In this document: one piece after another, positions 44,101 to 51,527 of the stretch
Layout: each line of letters opens with the position of its first letter
Numbering within the stretch: position 1 is the first letter of the stretch
Position numbers and translations under genes: made by a program
From: Dokdonella immobilis
GTDB taxonomy: Bacteria; Pseudomonadota; Gammaproteobacteria; Xanthomonadales; Rhodanobacteraceae
Assembly: GCF_900115085.1 (NCBI RefSeq)
Contig: NZ_FOVF01000034.1
Location: 1 to 51,527, forward strand
DNA: 51,527 nucleotides
Direction: 5' to 3'
The notes under the pieces: model-generated
Told to the model about the DNA's origin: nothing
Databases searched by the model: none
The model's input: only the letters and a program-made list of their open reading frames with translations

Positions 44101-45582
44101 GGTGTCGTCGCCCATCGAGCCGGTCGCCTCGGCGCCAGTTTCGGCCAGGGTCTTGAGCACGATGTCGCGCTCCTCGCGGGTCAGGGCGAACTGCTTCTGG
44201 AAGCGTGCGAGCACATCGGCCGACATCGGTTCGGCGGCCAGGGCCGGATCGATCAGGTGCGATTCGAGATAGATCACGCCTTCGCGCAACCATTCGCGGT
44301 ACGGTGCGCGCGCCGCATTGATGCGATCGATGGCGGCACTGTCGAGCAGGCGATGCTCGACCAGATCGACCGCGAGCATCTGCCCGGGTCCGAGCCGGCC
44401 CTTGGCCAGGATGCGTTGCTCCGGCACGTCCCAGAGACCGGTTTCCGAGGCGACGATCAGGTGGCCGTCGTCGCTGCGCGACCAGCGCGCCGGGCGCAGG
44501 CCGTTGCGATCGAGCGCGCAGACCGCGTAGCGGGCGTCGCACATGACCAGTCCGGCCGGACCGTCCCAGGGTTCGGTATGCAGGGCGTAGTACTGGTAAA
44601 AGGCCTCGAGGTCCTGATCGAGGTTTTCATCGGCACTCCAGGCTGGCGGCACGAGGATGCGCGTGGTCGCCAGCAGGTCGATGCCGCCTTCGACGAGCAG
44701 TTCGAACATGTTGTCGAGGCTTTGCGAATCGGAGCCGGTGCGGCTGACGTGGTCGCCGATGTCGGAGAGGTCGAGCAGGGGCGAATGCAGTTTCGGCTGG
44801 CGTGCCAGGGCCCAGTTGCGGTTGGCCCGGATCGTGTTGATCTCGCCGTTGTGGGCAAGCATGCGGAACGGCTGGGCGAGGCGCCAGTTCGGCAGGGTGT
44901 TGGTCGAGAAGCGCTGATGGAAGGTAACCGCGCTGCTGGCCAGTTGCGCATGCTGCAGATCGGGATAGACCTCGCGCAGGCGGCCCGGAGCGGCCATGGC
45001 CTTGTAACCGATGGTCGCGGTCGAGAGGCTGACCACATAGAACGACGGGTCATCGGCGAGCGGGACCTCGGCACGGCGACGGGCACGGAACAGGGTGCGC
45101 TCGAACGCGGGTTCGTCGAGTCCATCCGGCGCATTGACGAACAACTGGCGGATTGTCGGTCGGCTCGAGAGGCCGAGCGGCCCGCAGGGCGAATCGTTGA
45201 CCGGCACGTCGCGCCAGCCGGCTGCGCAAACGCCTTCCTCGACCAGCCTCTCTTCGAGTACCCGTTGCGCCGCGGCTGCCTTCGCGGGATCACGATCGAG
45301 GAATACCAGGCCGGCTGCGAATCGCGTGTCGAGTTGGATTCCGGCTTCGCCGGCCAGCGCGCGCAGCCAGTCCCCGGCGCGATAGATCAGGACACCGCAG
45401 CCGTCGCCGGTGACGCCATCGGCGTTGACGCCGCCGCGGTGGGACATCCTGGCCAGGGCGGAAAATGCCTGATCGACCAGCCAGGTGCTGGCCTTGCCAT
45501 CGATATTTGCGATCAACCCGAAGCCGCAGCTGTCGTGTTCGAATTCGGGATCGTAAAGTCCGCGGGTCAGGTCTGGCGTCAT
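41119..45582 (-). CDS. gltB: Glutamate synthase (NADPH) large subunit
   Basis: The 1487-residue product has the full GltB order. A short propeptide precedes the catalytic Cys19 (HDSCGFGLIANI), which becomes the N terminus of the class II glutaminase domain (to about 430). A central domain, the FMN-binding synthase domain (about 820-1230, with GEGGQLPGDKVN and the cysteine segment CHLNSCATGVATQ near 1114 for the [3Fe-4S] cluster) and a C-terminal GXGXG beta-helix (GGTVVVLGRSGLNFGAGMTG) follow. Ammonia from glutamine is channelled to 2-oxoglutarate at the FMN site. I chose the ATG at 45582 (MTPDLTRGLYDPEF) to give a normal propeptide; the frame is open 41 codons further up. A 16-bp palindrome lies upstream. 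Confidence 0.95.
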   Translation of the reverse strand: MTPDLTRGLYDPEFEHDSCGFGLIANIDGKASTWLVDQAFSALARMSHRGGVNADGVTGDGCGVLIYRAGDWLRALAGEAGIQLDTRFAAGLVFLDRDPAKAAAAQRVLEERLVEEGVCAAGWRDVPVNDSPCGPLGLSSRPTIRQLFVNAPDGLDEPAFERTLFRARRRAEVPLADDPSFYVVSLSTATIGYKAMAAPGRLREVYPDLQHAQLASSAVTFHQRFSTNTLPNWRLAQPFRMLAHNGEINTIRANRNWALARQPKLHSPLLDLSDIGDHVSRTGSDSQSLDNMFELLVEGGIDLLATTRILVPPAWSADENLDQDLEAFYQYYALHTEPWDGPAGLVMCDARYAVCALDRNGLRPARWSRSDDGHLIVASETGLWDVPEQRILAKGRLGPGQMLAVDLVEHRLLDSAAIDRINAARAPYREWLREGVIYLESHLIDPALAAEPMSADVLARFQKQFALTREERDIVLKTLAETGAEATGSMGDDTPIAVLSQQSRSLYDYFRQAFAQVTNPPIDPLRERLVMSLVSQIGLEGNLFDLSADGARQVLLSSPVLSQRKLRQLLASPHLVDRQVRIDLYYDEDIGLKAALEAICAEAESAVASGAAIVLLSDRFPQPGLTQIHALLATGAIHAHLTRKQLRCDCNLLVETGTARDAHHFACLIGFGATAVYPFLSYQTLFDMNQRGEIRGREDETVHEIGRTYRHGIRKGLLKILSKMGISTIAGYRGAQLFEIIGLDREIVDMCFPGTPSRIGGAGFVDIENEYRAQLARSRNPNYTLPAGGLLKAIPEGEYHMYNPAVVGHLQTAVRTGEFRHYRKYADAVNSRPPSTLRDLTALREDTTATALDAVEARERILKRFDSAGMSLGALSPEAHEALAIGMNRLGGRSNSGEGGEDPARYGTERSSKIKQVASGRFGVTAEYLVNAEVLQIKIAQGAKPGEGGQLPGDKVNALIARLRYAKPGIGLISPPPHHDIYSIEDLTELIHDLREVNPQALISVKLVSHAGVGTIAAGVVKAGADLVTISGHDGGTGASPITSIRYAGTPWELGLAETHQTLVRNGLRDRVIVQTDGGLKTGLDVVKAAILGADSFGFGTGPMVALGCKYLRICHLNSCATGVATQNDILRRQHFVGAPEMVQHFFQFIADDVRSLLARLGVPSLHDLVGRTDLLQPLAGITAKQGKVDLSLILARAEARTSTLDLCGAGPLAPGPTDLALATVRDTREAVAGKTGGRFRYPIRNVDRAIGGRLSGEIARTWGDHGMADGPITLEFEGSAGQSFGAWNVDGLELVLTGEANDGVGKGMAGGRIVVRPPGGVRYASQEASIIGNTCLYGATGGELYAAGRAGERFAVRNSGAIAVVEGVGDHGCEYMTGGTVVVLGRSGLNFGAGMTGGFAYVLDLERNFFDRYNHELVDINRISLEGMENHLQHLRALMQFHIDATDSAWAKQLFGDFRDVLHKVWLVKPKAASLAALNSELREAA

Positions 45583-45728
45583 CTTGCGTCCTGCGCAATC
45601 GGGCCGAGCGCACTCATCCCTGGCGGATGCGCTCGCGGAGGTCATCAATGCGGGTCCGTCTCGCAGAGCCAACGATCGGCGATCGTTGCGCCTCCAATCA
45701 ATCACAAATGTTGCTATGCGTCAAACTA

Positions 45729-45744
45729 ATTTGGACGTCCAAAT
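45729..45744. promoter_or_regulatory. Perfect 16-bp palindrome upstream of gltB
   Basis: ATTTGGACGTCCAAAT is a perfect palindrome 147 bases before the gltB start, in an AT-richer patch. TTGACG lies just downstream of it on the minus strand and could be a -35 box, although no good -10 follows at the right distance. A dimeric regulator of gltBD is the natural reading; its identity is unknown. Confidence 0.5.
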
Positions 45745-45779
45745 GGTTCCAAAGGAAACCATCGGAATGCGCGGGCTGG

Positions 45780-48461
45780 CTAGCCGAGCGTGTCGAGCGC
45801 GGCGTGCAACGCACGCTTGAAGCGGGTTTCGAGTGGTGCGTCCTCGACGCCGACGGGGCCGAGTTGCAGCCATTCGGCGAGCAGGTTCTGCAGGGCGGTG
45901 TCGGGCGCCGGGGCATTCACCCCGCGCATGCGTGCCGAGAGCTTCTCGAGTTGCAGGTCCATGCGCCGCTGGCGATCCTCGGCGGGCGGTTCGAGGCCTG
46001 CCAGTTGCTCGATTTCGAGCACGCAGTCGCGCAACAGGTCGGGGTCGCCGGGCTCGAGTTCCTGGCCTTCGAGGGCGTCGCCGATGCGCGCCCGCAATGC
46101 GTCGCCGCCCAAGGTCAGCGGCGGCAATCCGGCCTCGGCCGCGCGGTATCCATCGGCGGCGAGTTCCGAGCGTTCGAGCTGACGGCACAACTCGTAGTGG
46201 GACAGCCAGATGTCGAACTGGGCGCGATGGCGCTGCTTCTCGATGCGCCGGCCGAGCTCGGCCAGCCTCGATTGAGCGGACTGGAATCTTTGCCGCAGTG
46301 CGGCATCCGCAGGGGAGAGCTCGCGCCAGGCACTTTCGATGCGCTGGACGGCCGCGCGCTCCGGCTGCGCGTCGCCGATGGCGAGCGCTTCGAGTTCGGC
46401 GCAGAGCCCGGCGGCCGATTCGAGCGCCTTGCGCTCCTGCGCCGAACGTTCGACGCGTTCGTTGTCGGCGCGCGCGAATACGGCGTCGATGGCGGAACGA
46501 AATGTCTTCCATTGGGCCTGGTCGCGCGAACGCTTGCCGTTGCCGGCTTTTTGCCAGAGTTTTTGCAGGTCGCGCGCCTGGCTGATCGCGGTTCGCGTAT
46601 CGGCCACTTCGCCAAGCGCCGTGGCGCGATCGGTCAGCGCGGCCTTGGCTGCTTCGACCGTTGCGTTCCGTGCGGAGACGCGTTCGTCGACAAGTGCCAG
46701 CGCAGCCTTGATCTCGGCAGCGAGGTTCTTGCGCTCGCGCGGATCGACGCGATCGAGGCCGCGCAGTGCATCGGCCAGCTGCCGGCGCAGATTCGGCAGT
46801 GCGCGCAGATCCGGCTCTTCGGCCGCCGCATCGGTCCTGGCCTGGGCGATCAGCTCGCTGGTTTCCTTCGTTCCCTGCTTGCGCAACTCGTCGCGCTTCT
46901 CGAAATAGGGTTTGGCCGGTTCGATGGCCTTTCGGCACAGCGCGCGAAAATGGCGCGCCATGCCTTCGGTGGCATGCACCGAGCGCGCCTCGATCTGGTC
47001 CAGATGCGTCCATTCGGCCTGGATCTCGCGCACGCGCGTCGCCAGCGCGTCCGGATGCAGGCCGGCCTGGGGCAGCAGCTCGAGTTCGTCGCAAAGTTGG
47101 CGACGGCGCTCGTTGTCGCTCCAGCGCTGCCACTCGGCGATCTTGGCGTACTCGCTTTCGACATCGGCGAGACGCTCGCGCAGCGAGGCCGGGACCGAGC
47201 CGATCTGGCGGCGCAGGCGGCCGATGCTGGCGTGATGGGTATGCGCCTCGGCGGTTTTGCCGGTCTGCATGGCGCTTGCGGTCGCTTCGATGGCGGCTTG
47301 CAGTTCGTCGGACCATGCCTGGATCTTCTGCTCGCGGGCGGCCGCCTTGGCCGCTTTCGCCTGGGCGGCACGCTCGGTCTGTTCGGCGAGACGGGCGCTG
47401 TCTTCCGTTTCCGTCGTCGACGTGACAGCCAGCTCGTTGCGCGGCAGCGGCTCGAGTGCAGCGATCTGCGCGCCGAGGCGGGCAAACCGGACCGAAACGC
47501 CGGCGCTCGAATCGTCGACGTCCTGTGCATAGGCCGCATGCTGTTCGGCCAGTTCGTCGTAGCGTTGCATCAGTTCGTCGCGCTGCTGGCTGCCCCGGTG
47601 TTCGGCCAGCAGGCGCTCCAGCGTGCCGATCTGCTCCTCGATGCGGACACGGTCTTCGGCCCGCTGGCGCAGCCTGGCCACGGCGTCGGGGTTGCGGCTC
47701 AGTTCGTAGAGTTCGCGCGCATTGCGGTAGCGGGCGATGAACGTCGGCGGGGCCTTGTCCGCGATGCCCGTCCATGCCGAGGCGATGTCCGCGGCTTCTT
47801 CGCTGCCGTCGCCTTCGCGCAGGACGCGCTCGAGGCGCTCGCAGAGCTGGCGTGCGCGCAGGGCAATGGCGTCGACATCGCCACGTTCGACGCGCAGGTT
47901 CTCGAGCCGCTCGGCGGCCAGCCGGTTGATGGTCTTGTCGGTCCTGCGCGTGCGCTCGACGATGCGTGCGAGCTGGCCCTCATCGTCGATGCGGGCCAGT
48001 GCAGCCAGACGTACTTCGGGGTCGGCATCGGTCGTTGCGCGGTCGAGGATCAGGGTCTGGCGATCGATGCGCTGCAGGGCGGCCAGGCGAAGCGGGGCCT
48101 CTGGTGCGCTGGTTGCGATCTGCTCGATCAGGCGCGGGTCGTCCTGGGCGCGCAGCAGGCGCAGGCGATCGGCCAGCGAAGGCGCCGCGGCATGGGTGCC
48201 GGAAAGCAGTTCCGCCCAGAGGCTGCGCGCGGCGACGCGCACGCCTTCGTCGCGGTCGTCGCTGGCCATGGCCTGGGTCAGGCCCGGATCGGCCAGGCGC
48301 TTCATCGCTGCGATGCGCACGCCGGCGTCGGAGTCCTCGCGGGCCAGCCGCGGCAATGCCTCGATCAGTTCCGGCTCCTGGTCGGACGCTACGGCGGCTC
48401 GCCGTGCAGATTCGTCCTTCGATTGCCAGCGCGGCTTGGAAAAGAATCGGGCAAGGCTCAT
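45780..48461 (-). CDS. DUF349-repeat protein with N-terminal HEAT-like region
   Basis: The 893-residue product is almost wholly alpha-helical. The first 220 residues hold HEAT-like repeats (LIEALPRLAREDSDAGVRIA, VRLAALARIDDEGQLARIV). The remainder consists of coiled-coil DUF349 repeats recognisable by LCRKAIEPAKPYFEKRDELR, QARDLQKLWQKAGNGKRSRD and WKTFRSAIDAVFARADNERV. DUF349 proteins are common in gammaproteobacteria and of unknown biochemical function. There is no signal peptide and no membrane segment, so it is cytosolic. It is the last gene of the aguB / TraB / DUF349 unit, 33 bases behind the TraB-family gene. Confidence 0.88.
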   Translation of the reverse strand: MSLARFFSKPRWQSKDESARRAAVASDQEPELIEALPRLAREDSDAGVRIAAMKRLADPGLTQAMASDDRDEGVRVAARSLWAELLSGTHAAAPSLADRLRLLRAQDDPRLIEQIATSAPEAPLRLAALQRIDRQTLILDRATTDADPEVRLAALARIDDEGQLARIVERTRRTDKTINRLAAERLENLRVERGDVDAIALRARQLCERLERVLREGDGSEEAADIASAWTGIADKAPPTFIARYRNARELYELSRNPDAVARLRQRAEDRVRIEEQIGTLERLLAEHRGSQQRDELMQRYDELAEQHAAYAQDVDDSSAGVSVRFARLGAQIAALEPLPRNELAVTSTTETEDSARLAEQTERAAQAKAAKAAAREQKIQAWSDELQAAIEATASAMQTGKTAEAHTHHASIGRLRRQIGSVPASLRERLADVESEYAKIAEWQRWSDNERRRQLCDELELLPQAGLHPDALATRVREIQAEWTHLDQIEARSVHATEGMARHFRALCRKAIEPAKPYFEKRDELRKQGTKETSELIAQARTDAAAEEPDLRALPNLRRQLADALRGLDRVDPRERKNLAAEIKAALALVDERVSARNATVEAAKAALTDRATALGEVADTRTAISQARDLQKLWQKAGNGKRSRDQAQWKTFRSAIDAVFARADNERVERSAQERKALESAAGLCAELEALAIGDAQPERAAVQRIESAWRELSPADAALRQRFQSAQSRLAELGRRIEKQRHRAQFDIWLSHYELCRQLERSELAADGYRAAEAGLPPLTLGGDALRARIGDALEGQELEPGDPDLLRDCVLEIEQLAGLEPPAEDRQRRMDLQLEKLSARMRGVNAPAPDTALQNLLAEWLQLGPVGVEDAPLETRFKRALHAALDTLG

Positions 48462-48494
48462 GGCGTGATCTTCAGAAGGAGTCGGGAATGGAGT

Positions 48495-49745
48495 TCAGAG
48501 CAGCGACTTGACGATGCGGAAGCCGGCGATCCACTCGCCGAGGATCATGCCGAAGTTGGCGAAGACAAAGACCATCAGGGTGCGCGAGATGCGATTCTTC
48601 CACCAACCGGTCCAGTGGATGACGTCGTCGCGCAGACTGTCGAAGTCGGCTACGCGCGGGCGATGGATCCAGACCTCGACGCCGGCGGCGGCCGCACCGA
48701 CCGGAACGCCGGGGCGGAACGGCTTGAGCGGGCCGACCACGAGGGCGGCCAGGGTGCTGAGCGGATGACCCCCGGCGGCCAGCGTACCGATGGCCGAACC
48801 GATGCCGGTGCACAGGGCCCAGGTCCACAGCGCCTCGGTGCCGGAGTCGGTGCCGCGATAGAACAGGATCGCGATGGCGACGGCGATGACCACGAACAGG
48901 GCGAGGCCGATGCGTTTCGGCCACGGCGAGCCGGGTGGCAGTTCAGACAGTGCCTTTTGCATCGGGCCCGGATCATCCTGCTGCGCCTCGAGGGCCTTTT
49001 CGATGCCGGCGAGGTGGCCGGCACCGATCACCGCGAGGACGCGACGGACCGGCTTGTCGGCGCGCAGGGAATCGGTCGACTCCTCGCGCAGGCGAGCGGT
49101 CATGTAGCGGTCGCGCTCGGCGATCAGGGCCTCGAACAGCGGCGGCGACTCCTTGGCGAATTCGTTGAACATGCTGCCGAGCATGTCGCCTTCCTTGAGC
49201 TTTTCGATCTCGCTTTCCTCGACGTCCTCGCGCGTGATCAGGCTCGCGGCGAGACCGCCCATGATGCCGACCCGGTCCATGAAGCCGACGCTGCGGATCG
49301 CACGCTTGAGGGTGACGCCGACCTCGCGGTCGATCAGCCAGATCGGCAAGTCGCGCGCCTCGGCACCGTCGATCGCCGCCTTCATCTCGGCGCCCGGCTC
49401 GATGCCGAACTGCTCGGCCAGGCGGCGCTGGAAGGCGGACAGGGCCAGGTTGGCCGCGACCAGGCCGGCCTTGCCCTGGCGGATGATCTGGAACAGGTCG
49501 AGATTGCGGAACGATTCGGGATCGCGCATCGACTTGTAGCGTGGATCGCACAGTTCCACGGCCACCGCATCGAAGGATTCGCGTTCGAGGATTTCGCGCA
49601 CGGCCTCGACGCTGGCGCGCGAAACGTGCGCGGTGCCGAGGAGGACGTACTCGACCCCATCGCGGGTGATCCGCGCGATCGGTTGTGCGGCAAGGCTGGC
49701 GCTCATTTCGCCCGCGCTGGCGGGAAGTTCGTTTTCGCTGGACAT
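48495..49745 (-). CDS. TraB/PrgY-family membrane protein
   Basis: The 416-residue product has a TraB domain (about 20-255) with the conserved pieces EYVLLGTAHVSRASVEAVRE, AVAVELCDPRY, LPIWLIDREVGVTLKRA and VIGAGHLAGIEKAL. The GxxH and E-x-C segments resemble metal-dependent hydrolases of the Tiki/TraB fold, which is why proteolysis is suspected for the family. In PrgY it inhibits a pheromone peptide. Three to four transmembrane helices follow (IGLALFVVIAVAIAILFY and later). The start at 49745 (MSSENELPAS) lies 11 bases after the aguB stop, so the genes are co-transcribed. The role here is unknown. Confidence 0.87.
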   Translation of the reverse strand: MSSENELPASAGEMSASLAAQPIARITRDGVEYVLLGTAHVSRASVEAVREILERESFDAVAVELCDPRYKSMRDPESFRNLDLFQIIRQGKAGLVAANLALSAFQRRLAEQFGIEPGAEMKAAIDGAEARDLPIWLIDREVGVTLKRAIRSVGFMDRVGIMGGLAASLITREDVEESEIEKLKEGDMLGSMFNEFAKESPPLFEALIAERDRYMTARLREESTDSLRADKPVRRVLAVIGAGHLAGIEKALEAQQDDPGPMQKALSELPPGSPWPKRIGLALFVVIAVAIAILFYRGTDSGTEALWTWALCTGIGSAIGTLAAGGHPLSTLAALVVGPLKPFRPGVPVGAAAAGVEVWIHRPRVADFDSLRDDVIHWTGWWKNRISRTLMVFVFANFGMILGEWIAGFRIVKSLL

Positions 49746-49756
49746 GGGTTCCGGAA

Positions 49757-50644
49757 TCAGTCGCGGTAGCGCTTGAGCAGGTCGGCGTAGGCGTCGATGC
49801 GGCGGTCGCGCAGGAACGGCCAGATCCGGCGCACCGACTCGCTGCGCGCAAGATCGATGTCGGCCAGCAACAGCTCGCGCTGGTCGGTCGAGGCCTGGGC
49901 GAGGAATTCGCCCTGCGGGCCGGCAACGAAGCTCGACCCCCAGAACTGGATGCCGCGGCCGCCATCGGGCGAGGCCTCGAAGCCGGTGCGGTTTACCGAA
50001 AGCAGGGGCAGGCCGTTGGCCACCGAATGGGCGCGCTGGCTGATGATCCAGGCCTCGCGCTGGCGATCCTTTTCGTCCTGCGCATCGGCGGGATCCCAGC
50101 CGATCGCGGTCGGGTAGAGCAGCAGGTCGGCGCCGGCCAGGGCCATCAGGCGCGCGCCTTCGGGATACCACTGGTCCCAGCAGACCAGCACGCCGAGCTT
50201 GCCGACCGAGGTCTGGATCGGCTCGAAGCCGAGGTCGCCCGGGGTGAAGTAGAACTTCTCGTAGAAGGCCGGGTCATCCGGGATGTGCATCTTGCGATAG
50301 ACGCCGGCGATCTCGCGCGAGCGGTCGAAGACGACGGCGGTGTTGTGGTAGAGCCCGGCCGCGCGGCGCTCGAACAGCGAGCAGACCACGACCAGGCGCA
50401 GTTCCCCGGCCAGCGCGCCGATACGTTCGGTCGACGGACCCGGGATGGATTCGGCCCGATCGAACTCGTCGACGCTTTCGTGCTGGCAGAAATACGGTCC
50501 GTTGTGCAGTTCCTGCAGCAGGACCAATTGCGCACCAGCGGCCGCGGCTTCGCGCAGGCCGGCTTCGATGGCGTCGAGATTGGCCGCGGTACTGCCGCGG
50601 TCGATCTCCTGGAGCAGGGCAACCTTGAGGGATCCGGGGTTCAT
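49757..50644 (-). CDS. aguB: N-carbamoylputrescine amidase
   Basis: The 295-residue nitrilase-superfamily enzyme has the catalytic triad Glu45 (LVLLQELHNG), Lys118 (YRKMHIPDD) and Cys155 (VLVCWDQWYPEG). The segments HNGPYFCQ, FYEKFYFTPGD and GWDPADAQDEKDRQREAW are typical of AguB. It hydrolyses N-carbamoylputrescine to putrescine, carbon dioxide and ammonia, the last step of the agmatine deiminase route to polyamines. AguA usually adjoins it but is not on the visible side; the window's right edge holds a RAYT element instead. It is the first gene of a unit with the TraB-family and DUF349 genes. The start ATG at 50644 gives the normal length. Confidence 0.92.
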   Translation of the reverse strand: MNPGSLKVALLQEIDRGSTAANLDAIEAGLREAAAAGAQLVLLQELHNGPYFCQHESVDEFDRAESIPGPSTERIGALAGELRLVVVCSLFERRAAGLYHNTAVVFDRSREIAGVYRKMHIPDDPAFYEKFYFTPGDLGFEPIQTSVGKLGVLVCWDQWYPEGARLMALAGADLLLYPTAIGWDPADAQDEKDRQREAWIISQRAHSVANGLPLLSVNRTGFEASPDGGRGIQFWGSSFVAGPQGEFLAQASTDQRELLLADIDLARSESVRRIWPFLRDRRIDAYADLLKRYRD

Positions 50645-50719
50645 GGGAATCGCAAACAGGCAAAGGCGGAATGGTAACGCGGAATGCGAGTTGCGGGTTC
50701 AATCCGCCGATCTCAAGGT

Positions 50720-50802
50720 AACAACGAAGCAGCAACGCATCGCCGGTCATCGGAACCGTGTGCCGGCATTCCGGCTTTTCGTAGGAGCGCCTTCAGGCGC
50801 GA
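50720..50802 (+). repeat. Left direct repeat ending in a REP, flanking the RAYT gene
   Basis: AACAACGAAGC at 50720 begins a 33-base block matching 51425-51457 with few differences. A variable stretch follows, then a REP (50781-50802) containing TAGGAGCGCCTTCAGGCG, whose GCGCC/GGCGC arms form a hairpin. The block lies between aguB and the RAYT start. Confidence 0.72.
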
Positions 50803-50923
50803 AGCCCTTGCCCAGAGTTGTCGCACCGGTCAATGCCCTGAACAGCACCAATGCGGCATTTTCCTACAAGAAACTCCGAATACGTCTATCGTGCATGAGC
50901 CGGGTCTGGCGAATCATGGCCCC

Positions 50924-51415
50924 ATGAACCAGCCAATCCCTCCTGTTCGAGGCCACGCCCGCTTGCGCATGGGGCGCGCCAGTGAACCCGGCAGAATATA
51001 TCTCGTTACTTTCTGCACGGCAGGTCGCGCGGCGTTATTCGCCGACCAGACGAGCGCACGGGCATTCGTACGTGCCCTGAATGCGCGTGCGCTTTTTCGG
51101 CAATCAACGCTACTCTGCTGGGTGCTCATGCCCGACCACTGGCATGGACTGGTCGAACTCGGTGGCGCCGATTCGCTTTCGACCCTTGTCGGACGCATCA
51201 AGGGGTCGACATCCCGGGCGGTGAATGTGTCGCGTGCCGCCAGCGGACAGGTCTGGGCCCGCGGATTCCACGATCATGCCGTGCGCAGCGACGAAGACGT
51301 GGTTTGGCTTGCACGCTACGTGGTTCGCAATCCGGTACGTGCCGGTCTGGCAAGGCGCGTCGGCGAGTATCCATTCTGGGATGCGGTGTGGCTAAGCGAA
51401 GGGCATCGCGGCTGA
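50924..51415 (+). mobile_element. REP-associated tyrosine transposase (RAYT, Y1/HUH family)
   Basis: The 163-residue product is a TnpA_REP-like HUH endonuclease. The metal-binding HUH motif is MPDHWHGLVEL (His72 and His74). The catalytic tyrosine is Tyr132 in ARYVVRNPVRAG, the diagnostic RAYT block. Other landmarks are IYLVTFCTAGR, LVGRIKGSTSRAVN and GQVWARGFHDHAV. RAYTs cut and rejoin single-stranded REP hairpins and are thought to spread them, while being vertically inherited and non-autonomous as elements. The stop codon lies inside an inverted REP at 51405-51424. The ATG at 50924 fits the family length; the frame is open upstream through the left repeat. Confidence 0.9.
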
Positions 51416-51424
51416 AGCCGCTCC
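51405..51424 (-). repeat. Inverted REP overlapping the RAYT stop codon
   Basis: Read on the minus strand, the 20 bases contain GGAGCGGCTTCAGCCGCG, the classical xanthomonad REP head with GGC/GCC arms. It is opposite in orientation to the REPs at 50781 and 51485 and differs in the stem bases, as expected for a REP/iREP pair. Confidence 0.75.
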
Positions 51425-51506
51425 AACAACGAAGCGGCATCGCATCGCCGTTCATCGACCCCCGCGCCGCCCGACCGGCACCTCGTAGGAGCGCCTTCAG
51501 GCGCGA
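51425..51506 (+). repeat. Right direct repeat ending in a REP
   Basis: This is a second copy of the block at 50720-50802, offset by about 705 bases. The opening 33 bases and the closing 22-base REP (51485-51506) are conserved, and the middle of about 27 bases is not. Together with the inverted REP just before it, it gives a BIME-like cluster at the window's right edge. Confidence 0.72.
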
Positions 51507-51527
51507 TGCTCTCCGGCACAATTCTGG

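Noticed and set aside
41191-45729. Long plus-strand frames opposite gltB
   Set aside because: gltB is intact and highly conserved; the plus-strand frames are shadows caused by GC-rich third positions.
45465-49769. 1434-codon plus-strand frame
   Set aside because: It lies opposite three well-supported minus-strand genes (gltB 5' end, DUF349, TraB) and has no motifs or ribosome site.
1-51527. Search for tRNA or rRNA genes, CRISPR arrays, riboswitches, integrases and prophage modules
   Set aside because: Reading both strands I found no regularly spaced repeats, tRNA-like cloverleaf, rRNA-like sequence, integrase or phage structural gene. The only mobile-type items are the RAYT locus and the partial frame at the left edge.

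Overview
This is a high-GC gammaproteobacterial chromosome segment. It probably comes from the Xanthomonadales/Lysobacterales (Rhodanobacteraceae-like). That is an inference from gene content and style: a RAYT transposase with TAGGAGCG-type REP elements, an IPTL-CTERM surface protein, many one-gene secreted-protein units, CadC-like regulators carrying beta-propellers, and gltBD. I saw no rRNA, tRNA, CRISPR array or prophage.

Layout, left to right. Positions 1-87 hold a possible transposase tail. Positions 494-1985 (minus) form a tightly coupled ArsR regulator / SRPBCC protein / glutathione transferase operon with a strong promoter, a perfect operator palindrome and an apparently leaderless start. 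An orphan GspE/PilB-type ATPase follows (2350-4032, minus). Next come an IPTL-CTERM protein and a collagen-like Gly-X-Y protein (4761-6451, plus), two tandem secreted paralogues (6803-7936, minus), a degraded gene, and a secreted choice-of-anchor-J-like protein followed by a TPR-sulfotransferase (8818-12093). An SDR, a membrane diguanylate cyclase and a frameshifted TetR remnant lead to a secreted delta-60/M23 protein (14797-17421).

The middle holds a membrane-anchored BLUF photoreceptor, a secreted repeat protein, a cysteine-less DksA-like protein, a secreted HExxH metalloprotease, two small secreted proteins, a truncated frameshifted gene, an N-formylglutamate amidohydrolase, a DUF2189 membrane protein and a sialidase-fold (BNR-like) secreted protein (to 31313). 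A haloalkane dehalogenase, an SDR, a CadC-like regulator with a periplasmic propeller, a secreted propeller protein, a UBP zinc-finger protein, an NTF2-like protein and another secreted protein follow (to 38776).

The right third looks like conserved core: gltB-gltD with a NarL-type response regulator downstream (39030-45582, minus), then a three-gene aguB / TraB-family / DUF349 unit (45780-50644, minus). The window ends in a RAYT gene bracketed by long direct repeats that each end in a REP.

The most interesting pattern is a short C-terminal signature, roughly D-x-[IVF]-[FY]-x-[DHN]-G-F-[DE]. It ends, or nearly ends, five otherwise unrelated signal-peptide proteins. One of two tandem paralogues has it and the other lacks it, so it behaves like a detachable module and is a candidate sorting or secretion signal. 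It coexists with an IPTL-CTERM protein and an orphan secretion-type ATPase. Any functional link between these is inference.
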